This document shows, in pieces, positions 1-14,400 of a DNA stretch of 64,000 bases. The first letter of the stretch is position 1, and the number at the start of each line of letters is the position of its first letter. The position numbers were made by a program, and so were the translations under genes. The notes beneath the pieces are model-generated. The model ran no database searches, was not told the origin of the DNA, and was given only the letters and a program-made list of their open reading frames with translations. Origin of the DNA: Cacajao melanocephalus (Eukaryota > Chordata > Mammalia > Primates > Pitheciidae); NCBI GenBank assembly GCA_963573385.1, contig CAUYLG010071382.1, positions 58,869-122,868 on the forward strand, in the 5' to 3' direction.

Positions 1-649
1 AACAGCCTTCAACTTCTGGTTGCCTACATGACCTCAAATGGTACCTACATTTCCTCAGTCCATAATGGCAATTCAGATGATGATAAGGGTAACTGTCATC
101 ACTTCTCCCAAAAGTAAAACAGCCTACTTACTCTTGTCTCTGTGGCCAAAAGCAACCGTCAGCACTCCATTCTGTGTTTAAATGACAATGATGCTTTGTT
201 CCAAAGCCTCAAAATATCCTAGATGGACAAGTGGAGAACTGATAAGGCTTCATGAACTTCAGTGAGCCACCTCACTACCTCCAATCAATTATGAAATACT
301 GGTGCATTACATCAAAGTGCTCTCAAAAATGGCCAAACCAAGTGCTAAATTTTCATGTCCACATAAAGTGTAACCTCTAGGATTTAAGGAACTCTCTCTA
401 CCCCTTTACACAGCTTCCTCGCCCTATTGGTTTATTTCAGCTATACAATGAAGACTTCAATAGGAATCTAGAAAATCGATGCCAATGATGATCTTTGGAA
501 AAATATCAATCATGAACACTGACTATTCAGGTAACTGTATTAATTTAGAAATGGTTATTACATAATTAAGTTACAAATTGGTAGGAGAGATCTTAAAAGC
601 AGAACTAGTTCATGACAACCCCTCAATTCCATTAAAACCAAAACTTTCA

Positions 650-1364
<715 letters not shown>

Positions 1365-1899
1365 AAAAGTTTATCATTCAGGTTTATCATTAAATTGCAT
1401 TAAATTGTCTAATCTCTGAAAATTTTTTTAACCTTTATGCTGTAAAGCCTAATATATGCATGTTGAAAAAGAAGAATAGGGAATATATGTCTAAGTAAAT
1501 AAAATAATCCATGACGAGACCTCACATCCTTAGAGCAAAATCACAGTATAATATCAACTCACAGAAATGAAGAAAACGTGTGTTTTTATGAGGTTAAAAA
1601 ATACAACAAAAAGTTGATTTAAGACATTATTTTATCAAAACTATTGCTAATCATGTATTTGAAGGGCTCTGTCATTGAATCATCCTCTTCTTTATAAAGT
1701 CTTCCTAAACACTTTATTTCAGACTTGCATTACTGCTTACCTGGACTGCCACAGGCATCTTCCCTAGTGACAGTAGAAAGGTTTTCTAGTTTCATTCTGA
1801 CATTTTTCCCTCTCCTGAGCATCACACTACATTGCTAAGGTCCTCGGTACTTAGACAGGGCTATGATTAGTTTTGCCCAAAGAACTCTGACATAGTTAA

Positions 1900-2605
1900 C
1901 TTACAGGCTAAGGCCCCAGTGTAACACTCTTCCCTTGCCATGGCAATGTTGAAAGCCATGCGTTGAGATGGTGGAACTACAAAATGAAAGCAGACTGGGT
2001 CCCCGAGTCACCACTCAGAAGAAAGTCATGCTGGAAGATGTCCAGACTTCTCCTGTTGTTATAGACTATTACATCAGTGAGTCTCAATCAATGAACTCTA
2101 CTTCTGCAATCAGTTTGTACCTTTGTAGTCTCCTCCCGCACTGAGTTTAGTAACATGACCTGCTTTATCCAAGTGGACTTTTGTAAGCTGATGCAAGGGT
2201 TGATCCCTATTTGCACACTGGAGCCTGTCCTCTTAGAACACATGCTCTTAGAATCCGGCTGACATGCAGTGAGGAAGCCCAAGCGAGCAACAAAGAGAAG
2301 CCACATGGAGAACAGAGGAGATCATCCGACAGCCAAAATGGAGACTACAGACATACATCCACTATTAGGCCATCTCAGCCAGCCATTTGAGCTGCCCCAG
2401 CCGATGCCCCACATATCATGGAGCAAAGATGAACCATCGTGCTGTGCCCTGAATACCTGACCCACAGAATCAGGAGCAAACTAAATGGTTGTTTGCCACC
2501 AGGGTTTTAAGGCACAAGAAATAAACTTGTATATATTAAGCCACTAAGACTTCAGGGTTTGTTTGCCACTGCCGTGAGGCTAAACCCATCCTGACTACTT
2601 GGATC
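1900..2605 (+). repeat. MLT1-like (ERVL-MaLR) LTR fragments
   Basis: Two degenerate stretches resemble the 3' halves of MLT1 LTRs: about 1960-2100 (GGTGGAACTACAAAATGAAAG, CTGGGTCCC) and about 2250-2605 (GCCACATGGAGA, GAGCTGCCCCAGCCGATG, CCTGACCCACAGAATCA, AAGCCACTAAG). Non-coding remnants; subfamily not assigned. Confidence 0.6.
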
Positions 2606-2699
2606 TCCCCATTTCTTATCTTTCCCCATTCCATCCTTTAGCATCTCATTTGCAACTGTGACATGAATCTTCCTAAGACATAGCCCTCATTACATAACG

Positions 2700-2875
2700 G
2701 TTACTGACATTAATAGATCACTAATTGTAGATGACTTTATGTAATCCTTATGACAAAACCTTTATAAATAAGTAAATGGAGGTCAAGAGAAATTAAACAA
2801 CTTGCCCATGTTTTCAGAGATAGTGAGGAATAGAGTCACAATTCAAAACCAGCCTAAGCTCATAACCATTATCCT
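2700..2875 (-). repeat. MIR SINE fragment
   Basis: Antisense MIR signature: ATTAAACAACTTGCCCATG preceded by TAAATGGAGGTCAAGAG, then the tRNA-derived part in reverse ending TAACCATTAT. Confidence 0.7.
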
Positions 2876-2889
2876 CCTTGAAAACTTCC

Positions 2890-3015
2890 AGGTGCTCCAA
2901 ACATCTACTCAATTATCCTTTATGCCTAGATTGTAAAGTTCTTAGGGCAGGGACTATTCCTTACTCATCTACATATTGTAAGTGTTTAATAAATAGTTGT
3001 CAAATTTAATTGAAT
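2890..3015 (+). repeat. L2 LINE 3' end fragment
   Basis: Contains the L2 tail signature AGATTGTAAAGTTCTTAGGG, CAGGGACTATT and TTAATAAATAGTTGTC. Confidence 0.65.
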
Positions 3016-3774
3016 GGGCTATTTGTCTCAGGCCTCTTGTAAAAACAGCCTAAAGGCTGTGCATGGTCAAAGAAGGCATATGCACTGGGTCAAATCAGCC
3101 ACATGGCTCATATCTGCTTGCAGTGACTCTGGAGAAAGGTGGGAATAGCCAGCTGGAGTCACGGTTTGGGTCCCCCTCCAGGCTTTTCCAGTGGTTCCAA
3201 TTCTTTCCTACTACAGGAAGAGATAAACACCCTTCATATATTTCCTCTCACCCCCAACTGCAAGGAAAACAGTAACACTAATTAGTTGTAACAGGGTGTT
3301 CATTTCACACAGGTCTCAGCAGGTTGCCCTGCCGTTCTTTGAAATGGTCTGGAAACAGCCTTTATTTTAAACATCTGAAGATAATTGAACCAAAGTTGCA
3401 CCCAGAAAACCTGAGTGACATGCCTTTTATTCTCTCCCTTGCTAACAAGAAATGTTTGCTGCCATTTCTTATTTACTCAACACCTTGAAAGCCTCCGGCA
3501 CTGAAGACTTGCACCCCAGGATCCTAAAAGAATAGGTTAAAGTAATGATCAGTAATAAATAGAGGAACAGGGAAGTCTGAGATATTAAACAAAACCCTAT
3601 GCCTATTTAAAAGGAAGAAGGAATTACTCCTCAAATCTATAAACTTAAGCTCTGTACCTGGAAAAAATGGAGAAGTTGTGGGGGAGAACAGAAGAGAATT
3701 TATGATAAAATCAATTTCCAAGCATTATACCCTTCAAATACAAGGGTATTAGGTAGCAAAGACAAAAATATTTT

Positions 3775-4760
<986 letters not shown>

Positions 4761-6811
4761 TAAAATGTATCACAGCCTATTAGAGAACAGAAACAGGTGG
4801 GCCAACACAATCTTCTCAGGCACAGAGGTGTGCCTGGTACTTTAAGATGACGAGAACAGAACCGATCTTGTGATTTTGAGGCTTCAATTCAGTCTTTCAG
4901 GGAAAACCGAAGGCCCATGCACAGAAGAAGATACCTAATGCGCTGTCACCCAGCAGGGATTTCATAAATCGTGCAGAGCAGGTGTTCCTGGGCCTGCTGG
5001 GTAGCAGTTGAGGAATCAGACAGGTAAATGTTCTGGGCTTAGAAACACTGGCTCCTCAAAAAAAAAGTGAAGGAAACCCTCCACATCACTACTATGTTCC
5101 TCTAGGCCTGGCCCTCAATCCAATTCCTAGGAGAACTAGGAGAAAACTCACTGCACGTTCAGAGGTCCTTAGAATGTAAAATGGTATTCGGCCTGCCTCC
5201 AGCACATCCTCTTAACGTCCACTCGCACTCCCCGGGGTAAGGAAAGGAGGTATGGAAAGGGGGAGGGTACCCTGAGGAAAGGAGAGTATACCGAGGCTTG
5301 GGATTTTAACGGGAAAGCAACAGACCTATCCCAACAGCTCTGCTCATACCTGGCTATGATCTTGCTTAAGCTGTCTTCATTTGCTTTCCCACTTCTAAGA
5401 TAAGACTAGTGATTCCATCTTCTATGCTTTTGAGAGAATGAAATACAACTGTCAATGTGACTTCTATCCTGGGACAGAAACTACTTTGAGAAAATAAACT
5501 GCTATACAAATATCAGCAGTATTATGCAAGTGATCTTTTTGGAGAAAAGCCAGCGATTTGACTAAATTTTCTAGTCAGCTGGTTCAGTCAAAACAGTTAA
5601 TCTGGTAGCTCAGCACAGACAAAACCCAAAACTATGATTATTCATTAATTGCCACACATGTTAACTAACAGCACACTTATTTCAAGCCAGGGATGATGTG
5701 AGGACTAGACATTCAGAGATAAGACAGACTCGTGACCTATAGGAAATACCAGATATAGTGAACGGGACAGATGTAGACAAACAATTGTACTCCAATACCA
5801 TCACTGCAGTATACTGTCAGAGGTAAAGCAAAGTGCCCCCAGAGAAAAAGAAAAAGATTGACCTTGTGACACCTACGTTATCGACGTTCACATGCAGACT
5901 CACCAAATCTTTATTTTTTATTTATTGCTTTGTATTGTTTTCACTTAGTCAAGCATCTAAGTGAAAATTTCAAAAATGAAGGACTAAAATTGTCAAGATT
6001 TCACAGCGGTAAGACTGCTATATAAAAATCATAAAAATTACCTATAAGCAGCAGCATAATTAGCCAATATTTCAAATGAAATGATTTAAAAGAATGTGTT
6101 TATTGCCACTAAGCTAAGGTTTTATGTTCTCCATATGCCTGACAACACATAACTATATTCCATAGAAACAGAACCTCATCGGCCAACTCAGCAAATCACA
6201 TCCATCAGTTAAGTGAAGGAAAGGGACAAATGGAAGACAAAATAGTCAAGGCAGTTGTTTAAAGCCATGTAGACAAAAGAAGAGGTTACCCAAATGTTTC
6301 ACTTTGAAACTTGTGTCTTATTCGATTTGGTGTTTCATTCAGGTCTATCATCCTAAGAGCTGCAAATGTGGAGCATAGCTCCCTGAGTTAACCTGCATAA
6401 AATTCAATTTAATTCTAATTTAATTCACTTCCAGAATAGTATTCTGTTGTCCATGTTAAAACCCTGAAGGAGTTTCATTTTCCATGACCTCTATGAAATA
6501 ACGAGTTGTATTTGCCACAAGCAGAAAAACATCCCGGCCTCATTTGCTTAGGGAGCCTGTAATCAGATATTACTTACTGCCCCCACGTTACTTCGACAGC
6601 CACAGGTCACTCCTATTAAAGTAAAAAGTAATTTTCTGACCTACCTACAGTAACGAATGCTCTCAGTTATGACATTTATTTGTTTACTGGCAGAACTATT
6701 ACGACAGCATTACAAATACAGGCTCCTGAGCACTGTGACAATTTTTGCCAAATCCGCACTGCTCAGACTTTTTCTCCTGGAAATTCCTAAGAAAAAGACA
6801 GTGATACAAAA
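4761..6811. other. Intron 1, no recognised element
   Basis: Mixed-composition DNA without recognisable repeat, exon or strong motif cluster; probably ancient, decayed repeats. The same applies to 1-639, 3016-3774 and 5000-6650. Confidence 0.5.
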
Positions 6812-6854
6812 CAGCGTTTTCCAAACCTGGCCGCCCATCAGAATCATCTGAGGA

Positions 6855-7150
<296 letters not shown>

Positions 7151-7202
7151 ATCATCTGAGGACTTTTCTGAAAAACAAACATAAATGCTTTCACTCGATG
7201 GC

Positions 7203-7237
7203 ATACACACACACACACACAAACACACACGTATATT
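7203..7237. repeat. (CA)n microsatellite followed by a TA-rich run
   Basis: About nine CA units, a break, three further CA units, then GTATATTGCATATATATACA. Simple sequence. Confidence 0.9.
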
Positions 7238-7623
7238 GCATATATATACATATCACATGCCAATGCCGTTGGGTGAAGAAGGAAAGACCCAGAAGTTCTC
7301 AGCATGGAAACTAGTTTGGGGGTCTGTTCTGATTTGGGCTTCCAAAAGAAGGTGTTGGTGCCCCACTTCCCAGCTAAAGAGAAGCAGATGATGTGAAACT
7401 TGGATTACAGTTATGGTGAGCCCCAGAGCCAGGGAGCACGGGGAGCTTCCCTGTTTGCCCAGATCCTCTTTTAGAAAAAGACACCAGTCCTCTATCTCCA
7501 TCGTGAATATCAGGCACTTCAGCTTCTTTGAAAAGTATCAATATGGGTGTGATTAGAAAATAGGTTTTGGGGTTTTCCTAAGATAGAACAGCCCAAATGG
7601 CATAATCAATACATCACCTAGCA

Positions 7624-7710
7624 TGGGTTGTTAACAAGATCTGGGTTAAAGAGAAACCGTCTTGCACGTCATGGAAAGCAACTAGCACAGCAGTCAGAAG
7701 ATCTCTTTCC
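7624..7710 (+). repeat. Local duplication, copy A block 1
   Basis: This 87-bp block matches 9081-9167 without gaps at roughly 88% identity by hand count, in the same orientation. Origin unknown; possibly parts of the two arms of an old LTR element or a local segmental duplication. Confidence 0.8.
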
Positions 7711-8218
7711 CCAGAGTATCTGCACCATGTTCCTTAACATTATGGACAAATGGACTTACTCCCTATACCTAGCGCAGCTCAGAGGACAGACCTCTCCCAG
7801 CAGCCTATGGCTCAGGTTCATCCCATCTTCTCCTTCACTCAATAGGACCCACTTCACTATGAAACAGAAAATAAGGGAGCTTTCAATCTCTGTGATTATT
7901 ATAGGGGTGTCAAAGCAGTGACCTTCTGGGGTTACTCTCTGGAGCTGTTGATTCTGACCTCCTGGACCATGAAAGACCTGAAGGGCAGCCTATAAGAGAA
8001 CCCTGTAAGCATTAAGAAGTAGCATGCAGATGAATGAATAATGAACTTTTAAATCTTTATGGACAATATATATCCTCAGAAAGCACTTCAGCATTTGAAG
8101 AGCCTTGTTCTTCAGAGGTGTCAAACTGGGTCCTTCATGACGTACAATCAGATCTTGGTGAGTCATCTTGTACAACCTGGGTCACATTCCCTTTCTAAAG
8201 AGGATACAAAATAAGAAC

Positions 8219-8286
8219 CTGGTACCACGGGGCTGAGCTGTGAGCTGGGATCTCCTATCAGTTCATGCACATATTCCAGACTGCTC
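8219..8286 (+). repeat. Local duplication, copy A block 2
   Basis: This 68-bp block matches 9469-9536 at roughly 87% identity. The order of blocks is the same as in copy B, but the intervening 508 bp (7711-8218) does not resemble the 301 bp between the copy B blocks. Confidence 0.8.
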
Positions 8287-8512
8287 CCACAACCACCAGG
8301 TTATTCAACAATTCCTAGAGTCTGTTGGCTACTAACATTTAAAGGCCCACGAATGTATCTTGAAGAAGTATCCTGCATTATTCAGGATCAAGGATTCTCA
8401 ACGAGAGAAAGATAGACTAAGTTATTCTGATCATTTACATAGTAAGTGCAGAGACACTCTCTTCCCATGCTTGGAGCTCAAGGAATCCATTCACCCCAAG
8501 TCTGTTGGCCTT

Positions 8513-8887
8513 TGATATAGTTTGGTTCTATGCTCTCACCCAAATCTCGTGTTGAATTGTAATCCCTGATGTTGGGAGAGGGGCCTGGTGGAAGGTGATT
8601 GGCTCATCGGGCGGATTTCTCCTTTGCTGTTCTTGTGATAGTGAGTTCTCACAATATCTGGTTGTTTAAAAGTGTGTAGCACTTCCCTCTGTGGTCTCTC
8701 TCTCCTGCTGCCATGTGAAGACAAGCTGGCTTCCCCTTCACTTCTGCCACGATTGTAAGTTCCTGAGGCTTCCCCAGCCATGCCTGCTGTACGGCCTGTG
8801 GAACTGTGAGTCAATTAAACGTCTTCCATTCATAAATCATCCAGTCTCAGGTGGTTCTTTATGGCAGTGTGAGAATGGACCAATACA
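8513..8887 (+). repeat. Solo LTR of an ERVL-MaLR element (MST/THE1 type)
   Basis: Begins TGATATAGTTTGGTTCTATG and ends in GGACCAATACA, with the family landmarks CACCCAAATCTCGTGTTGAA, GTGATAGTGAGTTCTCACAA and AACTGTGAGTCAATTAAAC in order. At 375 bp it is near full LTR length. No internal or coding retroviral sequence adjoins it. Confidence 0.9.
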
Positions 8888-9080
8888 GCACCCTTGTGTA
8901 AGTTTGGCCCTCCATGCCTGCCTCCACTCTACAGGATTTAGAATATAACAATGGCTTGGAAGCTACCAACCCTGCAGAACCCACAGTGACACTGGGTCAG
9001 CCCTAGCAGTCCACTGCCACTGTGGCCACGCTAGCTGAGAGTTCACACTGAATCAAGGAGACCTTTATCTTCTAAACCAA

Positions 9081-9167
9081 TGGATTGTTAACAAGATCTG
9101 GGTTAAAGAGAAACCCTCTTGCAAGACATGAAAAGCAACTGGCATAGTAGTCAGAACATCTCTTTCC
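9081..9167 (+). repeat. Local duplication, copy B block 1
   Basis: Partner of 7624-7710; both contain TTGTTAACAAGATCTGGGTT followed by AAAGAGAAACC. Confidence 0.8.
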
Positions 9168-9468
9168 AAGCAGCAGTAGGAAGGCAGGTCATAAGGCATA
9201 AAAGAAGAAAGGAAATAGCAAAGTGAGGCTGTTTTTCTCCTTGACCATCTGCGTCAGAATCAAACAGTATTGAGGACTTTACATGTAATTCGACAGGACC
9301 AAAAAGCACCTGGCACTCTGTAGATATCTGTTGCTGACTCTTCTGACCTTGCAGTTTTTTAATGCATTCTCACAGAGCTGCCTTACGTTTCTCAGCCCTC
9401 CATTTTGCTCATTGATTACCTCGTTTGAGAGGGTTTTTCTCCTTCCTTCTCCTGACAATCTGCCTTCT

Positions 9469-9536
9469 CTGGTACCATGGGGCTGAGCCCTGAGCTAGGA
9501 TCTCCTGTCAGTTCATGCACATGTTCCATCCGGCTC
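9469..9536 (+). repeat. Local duplication, copy B block 2
   Basis: Partner of 8219-8286; both contain CTGGTACCA, GGGGCTGAG and CAGTTCATGCACAT. Confidence 0.8.
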
Positions 9537-11203
9537 TTGGGAAGGAAAAGCCAGAAAAATTTCTGTCATTCTGCTTCAGCTTAACTCACTTCTGCTCTCT
9601 CAGGCAAACACATGCAATCTGTCTTTCATTTAGAGATATTTTTTGCACTTCTGTTTAACACCAGATATTTTCAGATTGACTTTTATCCCATTTCTTTTTC
9701 TCCCTTGCTGTGCAGAAAACAGAGGCTGCTGTGGTTATAATGCTGAAACAAATGGGAAAAGAGAAGGCAGAGAGGTTCCCACAAAGTAATTATGTTTCTA
9801 AACGCGAACATCTCATCGGGCAAAAGCTCCCAAAGAGATTCCAGGGGCATTCAACAATTTCTGTCTACAAAAATGTTAAATGTCCTTTCTTTCTTCTTTA
9901 AGTCCAGGGGTCTTATTCCTATTACAGAGATTCTAGAATATAGAGAGATCAACTGACACGTGTGAGGTCACACCAACAGGTGACTAGCAGGCGCCTCAAG
10001 CTGGGGGCTTCGGGATCATCTTGAAGCCAAATCATCTGTAAAGTGACCGTAGTGGTCACAAAACCCATCACTAAAGTTTGACAACCACCAATTCAGTGTT
10101 ACAAATGTTAACGGAGTGCCAATAGGAATTCAAAGATGAGTAAGACGCAGTGCTCTCCAGGGTTTTCCAGTCTAGTTGGGGTTTGTAAAGTGAATATTTC
10201 CTCCAAAAAGTTATAGTTCAAGGAAAAATATGTTGCATGTCATAAGAAGGTATAAAATATTAATTTTTACAGGCTTCTATTTTATCCATTCTTCTGTGAC
10301 CAATGCTAAAGTGTAGAAAATATCAACCAAAAGCTTTGTGTCAGTGTGTATATGTATTTACATAGGCACAAAGATGTCCACAGAATAAGAGAGATGGCCA
10401 AAGCCAACAATCCCTTGGGTATAGGCATCAACTGCCGAAGAGCCTAAGGGTTAATGCCAATCTAACAGGGCAAAAGGAATAGAACAGGTGTGCATCCTGC
10501 CAAGAAAATAACAGGTTAAAAGCAAACTACTGTCCTGTCAATAGTGTAAAGCCTGCAGGTACTCTATGATGATAAAGGCAGGACAGGAGCCTTGATTAAT
10601 GGTCGAGTTAGATTACCTGGTGAAGAGCTCCTCCCAAGAGGAGCTGATGATGATGGCCAAAGGTGGACCCTTGTATTAGTCAATCTTGGCTACACCTTTG
10701 AGAGTTGCAGAATAGCTAACTGGGGCTCCTTTGTGGCCAGAAAACCACAGAAGCATCCTGGTGTCATTTTGAGAGGAAACCATAAAGACATCCCTAAAAG
10801 AAGAGCTCCCTTTAGTCATCTCCAAGTTAAAGGTAAAATTTGTGCATCCAAGAACTTTCCTCTATTACAGTATACCCAAACGTATGAGCTCTGCATGGAC
10901 ATATGTAATGTTCTGAAGCCTTTACATGTTCGGATGTATACATCATATCAACATTTATATCAAATTGCCCTTTTCCATCTTAGAATATTCTTGTCATATT
11001 TGGTGCTCACGATAGGTCTTGAACATAGAACAAACTTTCTTTAGAAAGAATTTTAGGGTGAAAAGCAGGAGGAATGGTGCTCTAGACAGCAGAAACAATG
11101 GCATGGAGAGGAGAAAAAGCCTGTGTGGAGAGGTGCTATGAATAGGGCAGCAGTGGAGAGTAGCCAAGGAGGGTAGTTTGGGACCATCTTGTGCCAACAC
11201 TCT
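9537..11203. other. Intron 1, mostly unassigned
   Basis: Holds the T-box palindrome at 9958-9974. A 150-codon plus-strand frame at 10592-11044 has no domain I recognise, no promoter context and normal non-coding composition; not called as a gene. Confidence 0.5.
9958..9974. promoter_or_regulatory. T-box half-site palindrome in TBX15 intron 1
   Basis: ACGTGTGAGGTCACACC carries GTGTGA and TCACAC in inverted arrangement, separated by GG. The T-box consensus is AGGTGTGA. A paired site inside a T-box gene suggests possible autoregulation; function is unproven. Confidence 0.3.
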
Positions 11204-11212
11204 CCAAATGGT

Positions 11213-11528
11213 TCTTTTCCTTTCTTTCTTTCTTTTTTTTTTTTTTTTTTATGGAGTCTCACTCTTGTTGCCCAGTCTGGAGTGCAGTGGCAAATCTTGG
11301 CTCACTGCAACCTCTGCCTCCTGGTTCAAGTGATTCTTTTGCTTCAGCCTTGCAAGTAGCTGGGATTATGGGTTCCCACTACCATGCCCAGCTAATTTTT
11401 GTATTTTTAGTAAAGATGGGGTTTCACCATATTGGCAAGGCTGGTCTTGAACTCTTGACCTCAGGTGATCTACCCACCTCTGCCTCCCAAAGTGCTAGGA
11501 TTACAGGTGTGAGCCACTGCTCCTGGCC
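11213..11528 (-). repeat. Alu SINE
   Basis: Antisense Alu with a long poly(T) (about 11229-11250) and end GCTCCTGGCC. Duplication CCAAATGGT at 11204-11212 and 11527-11535 (the CC overlaps the Alu end). Confidence 0.95.
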
Positions 11529-11689
11529 AAATGGTCTCTCATAAGAACACTAAAGAGTGTCTGAGTTGCCTCAATGTATGAAAAGTATTATTATGAGCAA
11601 GGTAGACAGACAACAACATTAAGACTCCCTAATTTTGCACCAAAAATGACAGGAATATTCTAAGATGGAAAAGGGCTATTTGATATAAA

Positions 11690-11890
11690 TGTTAATTGAC
11701 ATGACGTAAGTACCAGACTCTATGCTAAGCACCTTAGATTTGTTATCTCATGTAAGTCTCACATCAATGCTGCAGCAATAGTATTGCTCTTATTTTACAT
11801 GTACACAGCTGAGGCACAGTATGCCTAGGTCATGCATTAAAAGTCACAGGCAGAATGGTTGCTCAAATCAGGTCTCCCTGACACTCCCCT
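11690..11890 (-). repeat. MIR SINE, degenerate
   Basis: Antisense MIR layout: CTATGCTAAGCACCTTAGAT, ATCTCATGTAAGTCTCACA, TTATTTTACATGTACACAGC, then a reversed tRNA-like head near CAAATCAGGTCTCCCTGAC. Confidence 0.6.
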
Positions 11891-12397
11891 GCTGTTCAGT
11901 GCTACTCCTCTGGCCTCTATCTACTGTCTTAGTGTTCCATACCAAGCAGCCTTCTCTGTTTCTGCTATATGAAGGCTGTCTGCTGTCATGCTTTCATGCT
12001 CACACTGACACTCATCTCCCAGCAGAGGCCATCTAATGCACTATAAGGTTAGTACTCAGCTGACCAGATGATGGACAAAAAAAAAAGGCCCTCAGAATTC
12101 AGAAAAAAAATGCTGGGTAAAAACCCCTCAAAAGTCTACACCTATACACATGCCCCAAAACTGCCCTTGAAATAAAGCAGATTTTTCATTCTCAGCACTC
12201 ACCAGCAATGAGCCACACAGCTGTGGAGGCCTAACAATTTGGGCAGGAAAACAGACAGGCAAAGAAAAAGAAGAATGTAGTCAAGCCCCAAAGAAAAAAT
12301 GTTAACATCCAGAACCAATTCACCCACGCAGGCTCGGGAACTGTTACACCCAGTTCTTCATAACACCCCTCAGCACCACCCCCAACACTCCCCTACA

Positions 12398-12418
12398 CAC
12401 ACACACACACACACACAC
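12398..12418. repeat. (CA)n microsatellite
   Basis: About ten CA units in C-rich flank. Confidence 0.9.
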
Positions 12419-12528
12419 TCATACATACTGGCTGAGGCTTGTCTTACTCTCTGCTCACCGTTACAGCAGTCAAATTGACCTGTGTCTTTAGGAAGCACCT
12501 CCTGCAGTACCTACCACCCAGTCAGAGT

Positions 12529-12557
12529 ATCACAGAGATGCTTTAAATCTCTGTGAT
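12529..12557. other. Perfect 11-bp hairpin inverted repeat
   Basis: ATCACAGAGAT (12529-12539), a 7-base loop GCTTTAA, then the exact reverse complement ATCTCTGTGAT (12547-12557). In unique intronic sequence; no function assigned. Confidence 0.85.
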
Positions 12558-14124
12558 GTCACAGTCTAATCTGGGTAATGCACAGTTGTACCAGATGGGA
12601 TCTAATGTTCCCAGGGTTAATGCTGGTCATGCAACTAGTGCTCTGAACACTGCAGGAAAAATGAAATGACCAAGGCCTGGCTAGTTGCATACCTTGCAGA
12701 ATCTACATTTCTAATTTGATAGAGCTCATGGATGAATCCAGTAAATCACCCAAGATTGCATTGTTCATCCCATCCTCTGCCACACTCTATATTTCAAGAG
12801 TTTGGCTCTCTATGGGTTCCCTGGGAAAGGAAATGGGCCCAGAGATTCATATGCTTCTGTTGCTGCAAGAGCGTATCAAATCCCATCAATCAGTTGCCTG
12901 CATAGAGTGGGGCTGGCAATAGGAGAAAGCAAAGCTTTAAAACAGAGATGGACTTTACATCTTTCTCTTTCTAGCTTCTAAAAGCCATTTGTTTAACCAC
13001 TGGGCACAACAGACAAGAATATGACAGACTGTACAACTAAACAGCCAAGAAACACATTAATGCTAAAATCCACACACCAAAACGGGGGCAGGGGGCTGGC
13101 TTTTCTTCAAATCCCTGCTGGAGACATCAGACTTCCTAAGAGAGGAAGGTTACTTGGAGTGGAGAAAAGGGATGGAAAGACAGTGAACAGGTGTGCCAGA
13201 AAAGCATGAAACCTGTTGTTAAGTTCTCTGAAACTCACTGCTGGCATCTCATCCGCTTACAGCATTAGAAAAGTAAAGGAGCACAGGGTGTAAGTGTTCA
13301 TTGAGATGAGAGACTTCTGCAAATAACTGATGCCATACCAAACAGGGCTACTCTAAATAGAGCTGTTACAAAATTAATGAATCAGAGCAGTCACTCAGAG
13401 GTTAAAGTTAAAGCCTCTACTCTAACGGCGGGTGTACTTGCCCTGGGTCCTCAAGGCAGTTTCCTAATCCTAGGGCATTAAAAAGAAGCCACTGTGGAAA
13501 TCAGAATCTCTTCCTTTGTAAATTCAATCCATGGCAAACGGATTTCAGCTGTGATTACTGAGTTTGAAAAAAATCAACAGTACTTAGAAATGCACGAATT
13601 GCCCACCGTTGCAACTGATATGTTTCTAAGCTGTTCCATTTTGAATCAATTACCAATAAGATTCCATCCCCATTGTGAATGGAGCAGGGAATGGGTAAAA
13701 CAGAGCAGTTAAAGTTTCCCCTGAATTTCACTGCATGAGGAGATTTAGGATGAAGAGGTTTTAGATAAAATTCAATATGTAGTCACTACGCTTCAGACAT
13801 TGAGATTTCTGTGCATTAAAGTCAAAGAAACGCAGGTCACTTTGGAAAGGCTGCCAATGCGCCATTCCAAAGACCGTGGCTTAGAAAATCAACCCTATAT
13901 CACCGCTACACAGACACCTCTACTAGCAAGTATGGAGAAGTCACCTTAGGAGCAGAGGAACTAATATGACAAGCAAGGAAGGTAATGACCTGGAAACTGT
14001 AAATAAGTTCTCTCTCATTCACAATTTAACAATTTCTGTTTTGGTGACAACGTTAGCAGCAAGCATAAATTTCCACCTTCAAAGGTTCAACATTCTCCCT
14101 AGAGCTCTTAAGAGTCATCTACAA

Positions 14125-14400
14125 GGCAGGCAATATAATCTGGTGGTTACGGATATTACTCTGGAACTACACAGGGCTAGGTTTAAATTCTGGCTGGGTC
14201 GCTTAAAGTACAGTGGAACTGTGTGTCTGTGGGTGAGCTATTTAATCGGTTGAGCCTCAATTTCCTCATTTGTAAAATGAAGAAAGAATTACCTTCCTCC
14301 AAGGCCTACTGGGTAGATGCAATGAGAGAATGTGAATAAAACCATCCACATAGTATGTGGTAAACAGTGTGCTCTCAATCCATGAAAGCTACTGCTGGTT
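14125..14400 (+). repeat. MIR SINE, nearly full length
   Basis: Sense MIR: tRNA-derived head (ATAATCTGGTGGTTACGG, GGTTTAAATTCTGGCT), core TCAATTTCCTCATTTGTAAA and tail CATAGTATGTGGTAAACAG. The head is fossil tRNA-like DNA, not a working tRNA gene. Confidence 0.8.

Larger units (their letters stand above)
12060..14124. other. Intron 1, unassigned unique sequence
   Basis: Apart from a CA repeat and the 12.53 kb hairpin I see no element. 16126-18339 is likewise unassigned, except a short ancient SINE-like piece at about 17030-17110 (AAACGAGGAACTGAGGCC). Confidence 0.5.

Noticed and set aside
8536..8948. Pair of overlapping frames suggesting a small gene
   Set aside because: They fall on an MST/THE1-type solo LTR.
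10592..11044. 150-codon plus-strand frame in intron 1
   Set aside because: No family recognised, no CpG or promoter context, no splice support; within the chance range for intronic DNA.
14125..14400. tRNA gene-like A/B box signals
   Set aside because: They belong to the tRNA-derived head of a MIR SINE; no cloverleaf can be drawn.
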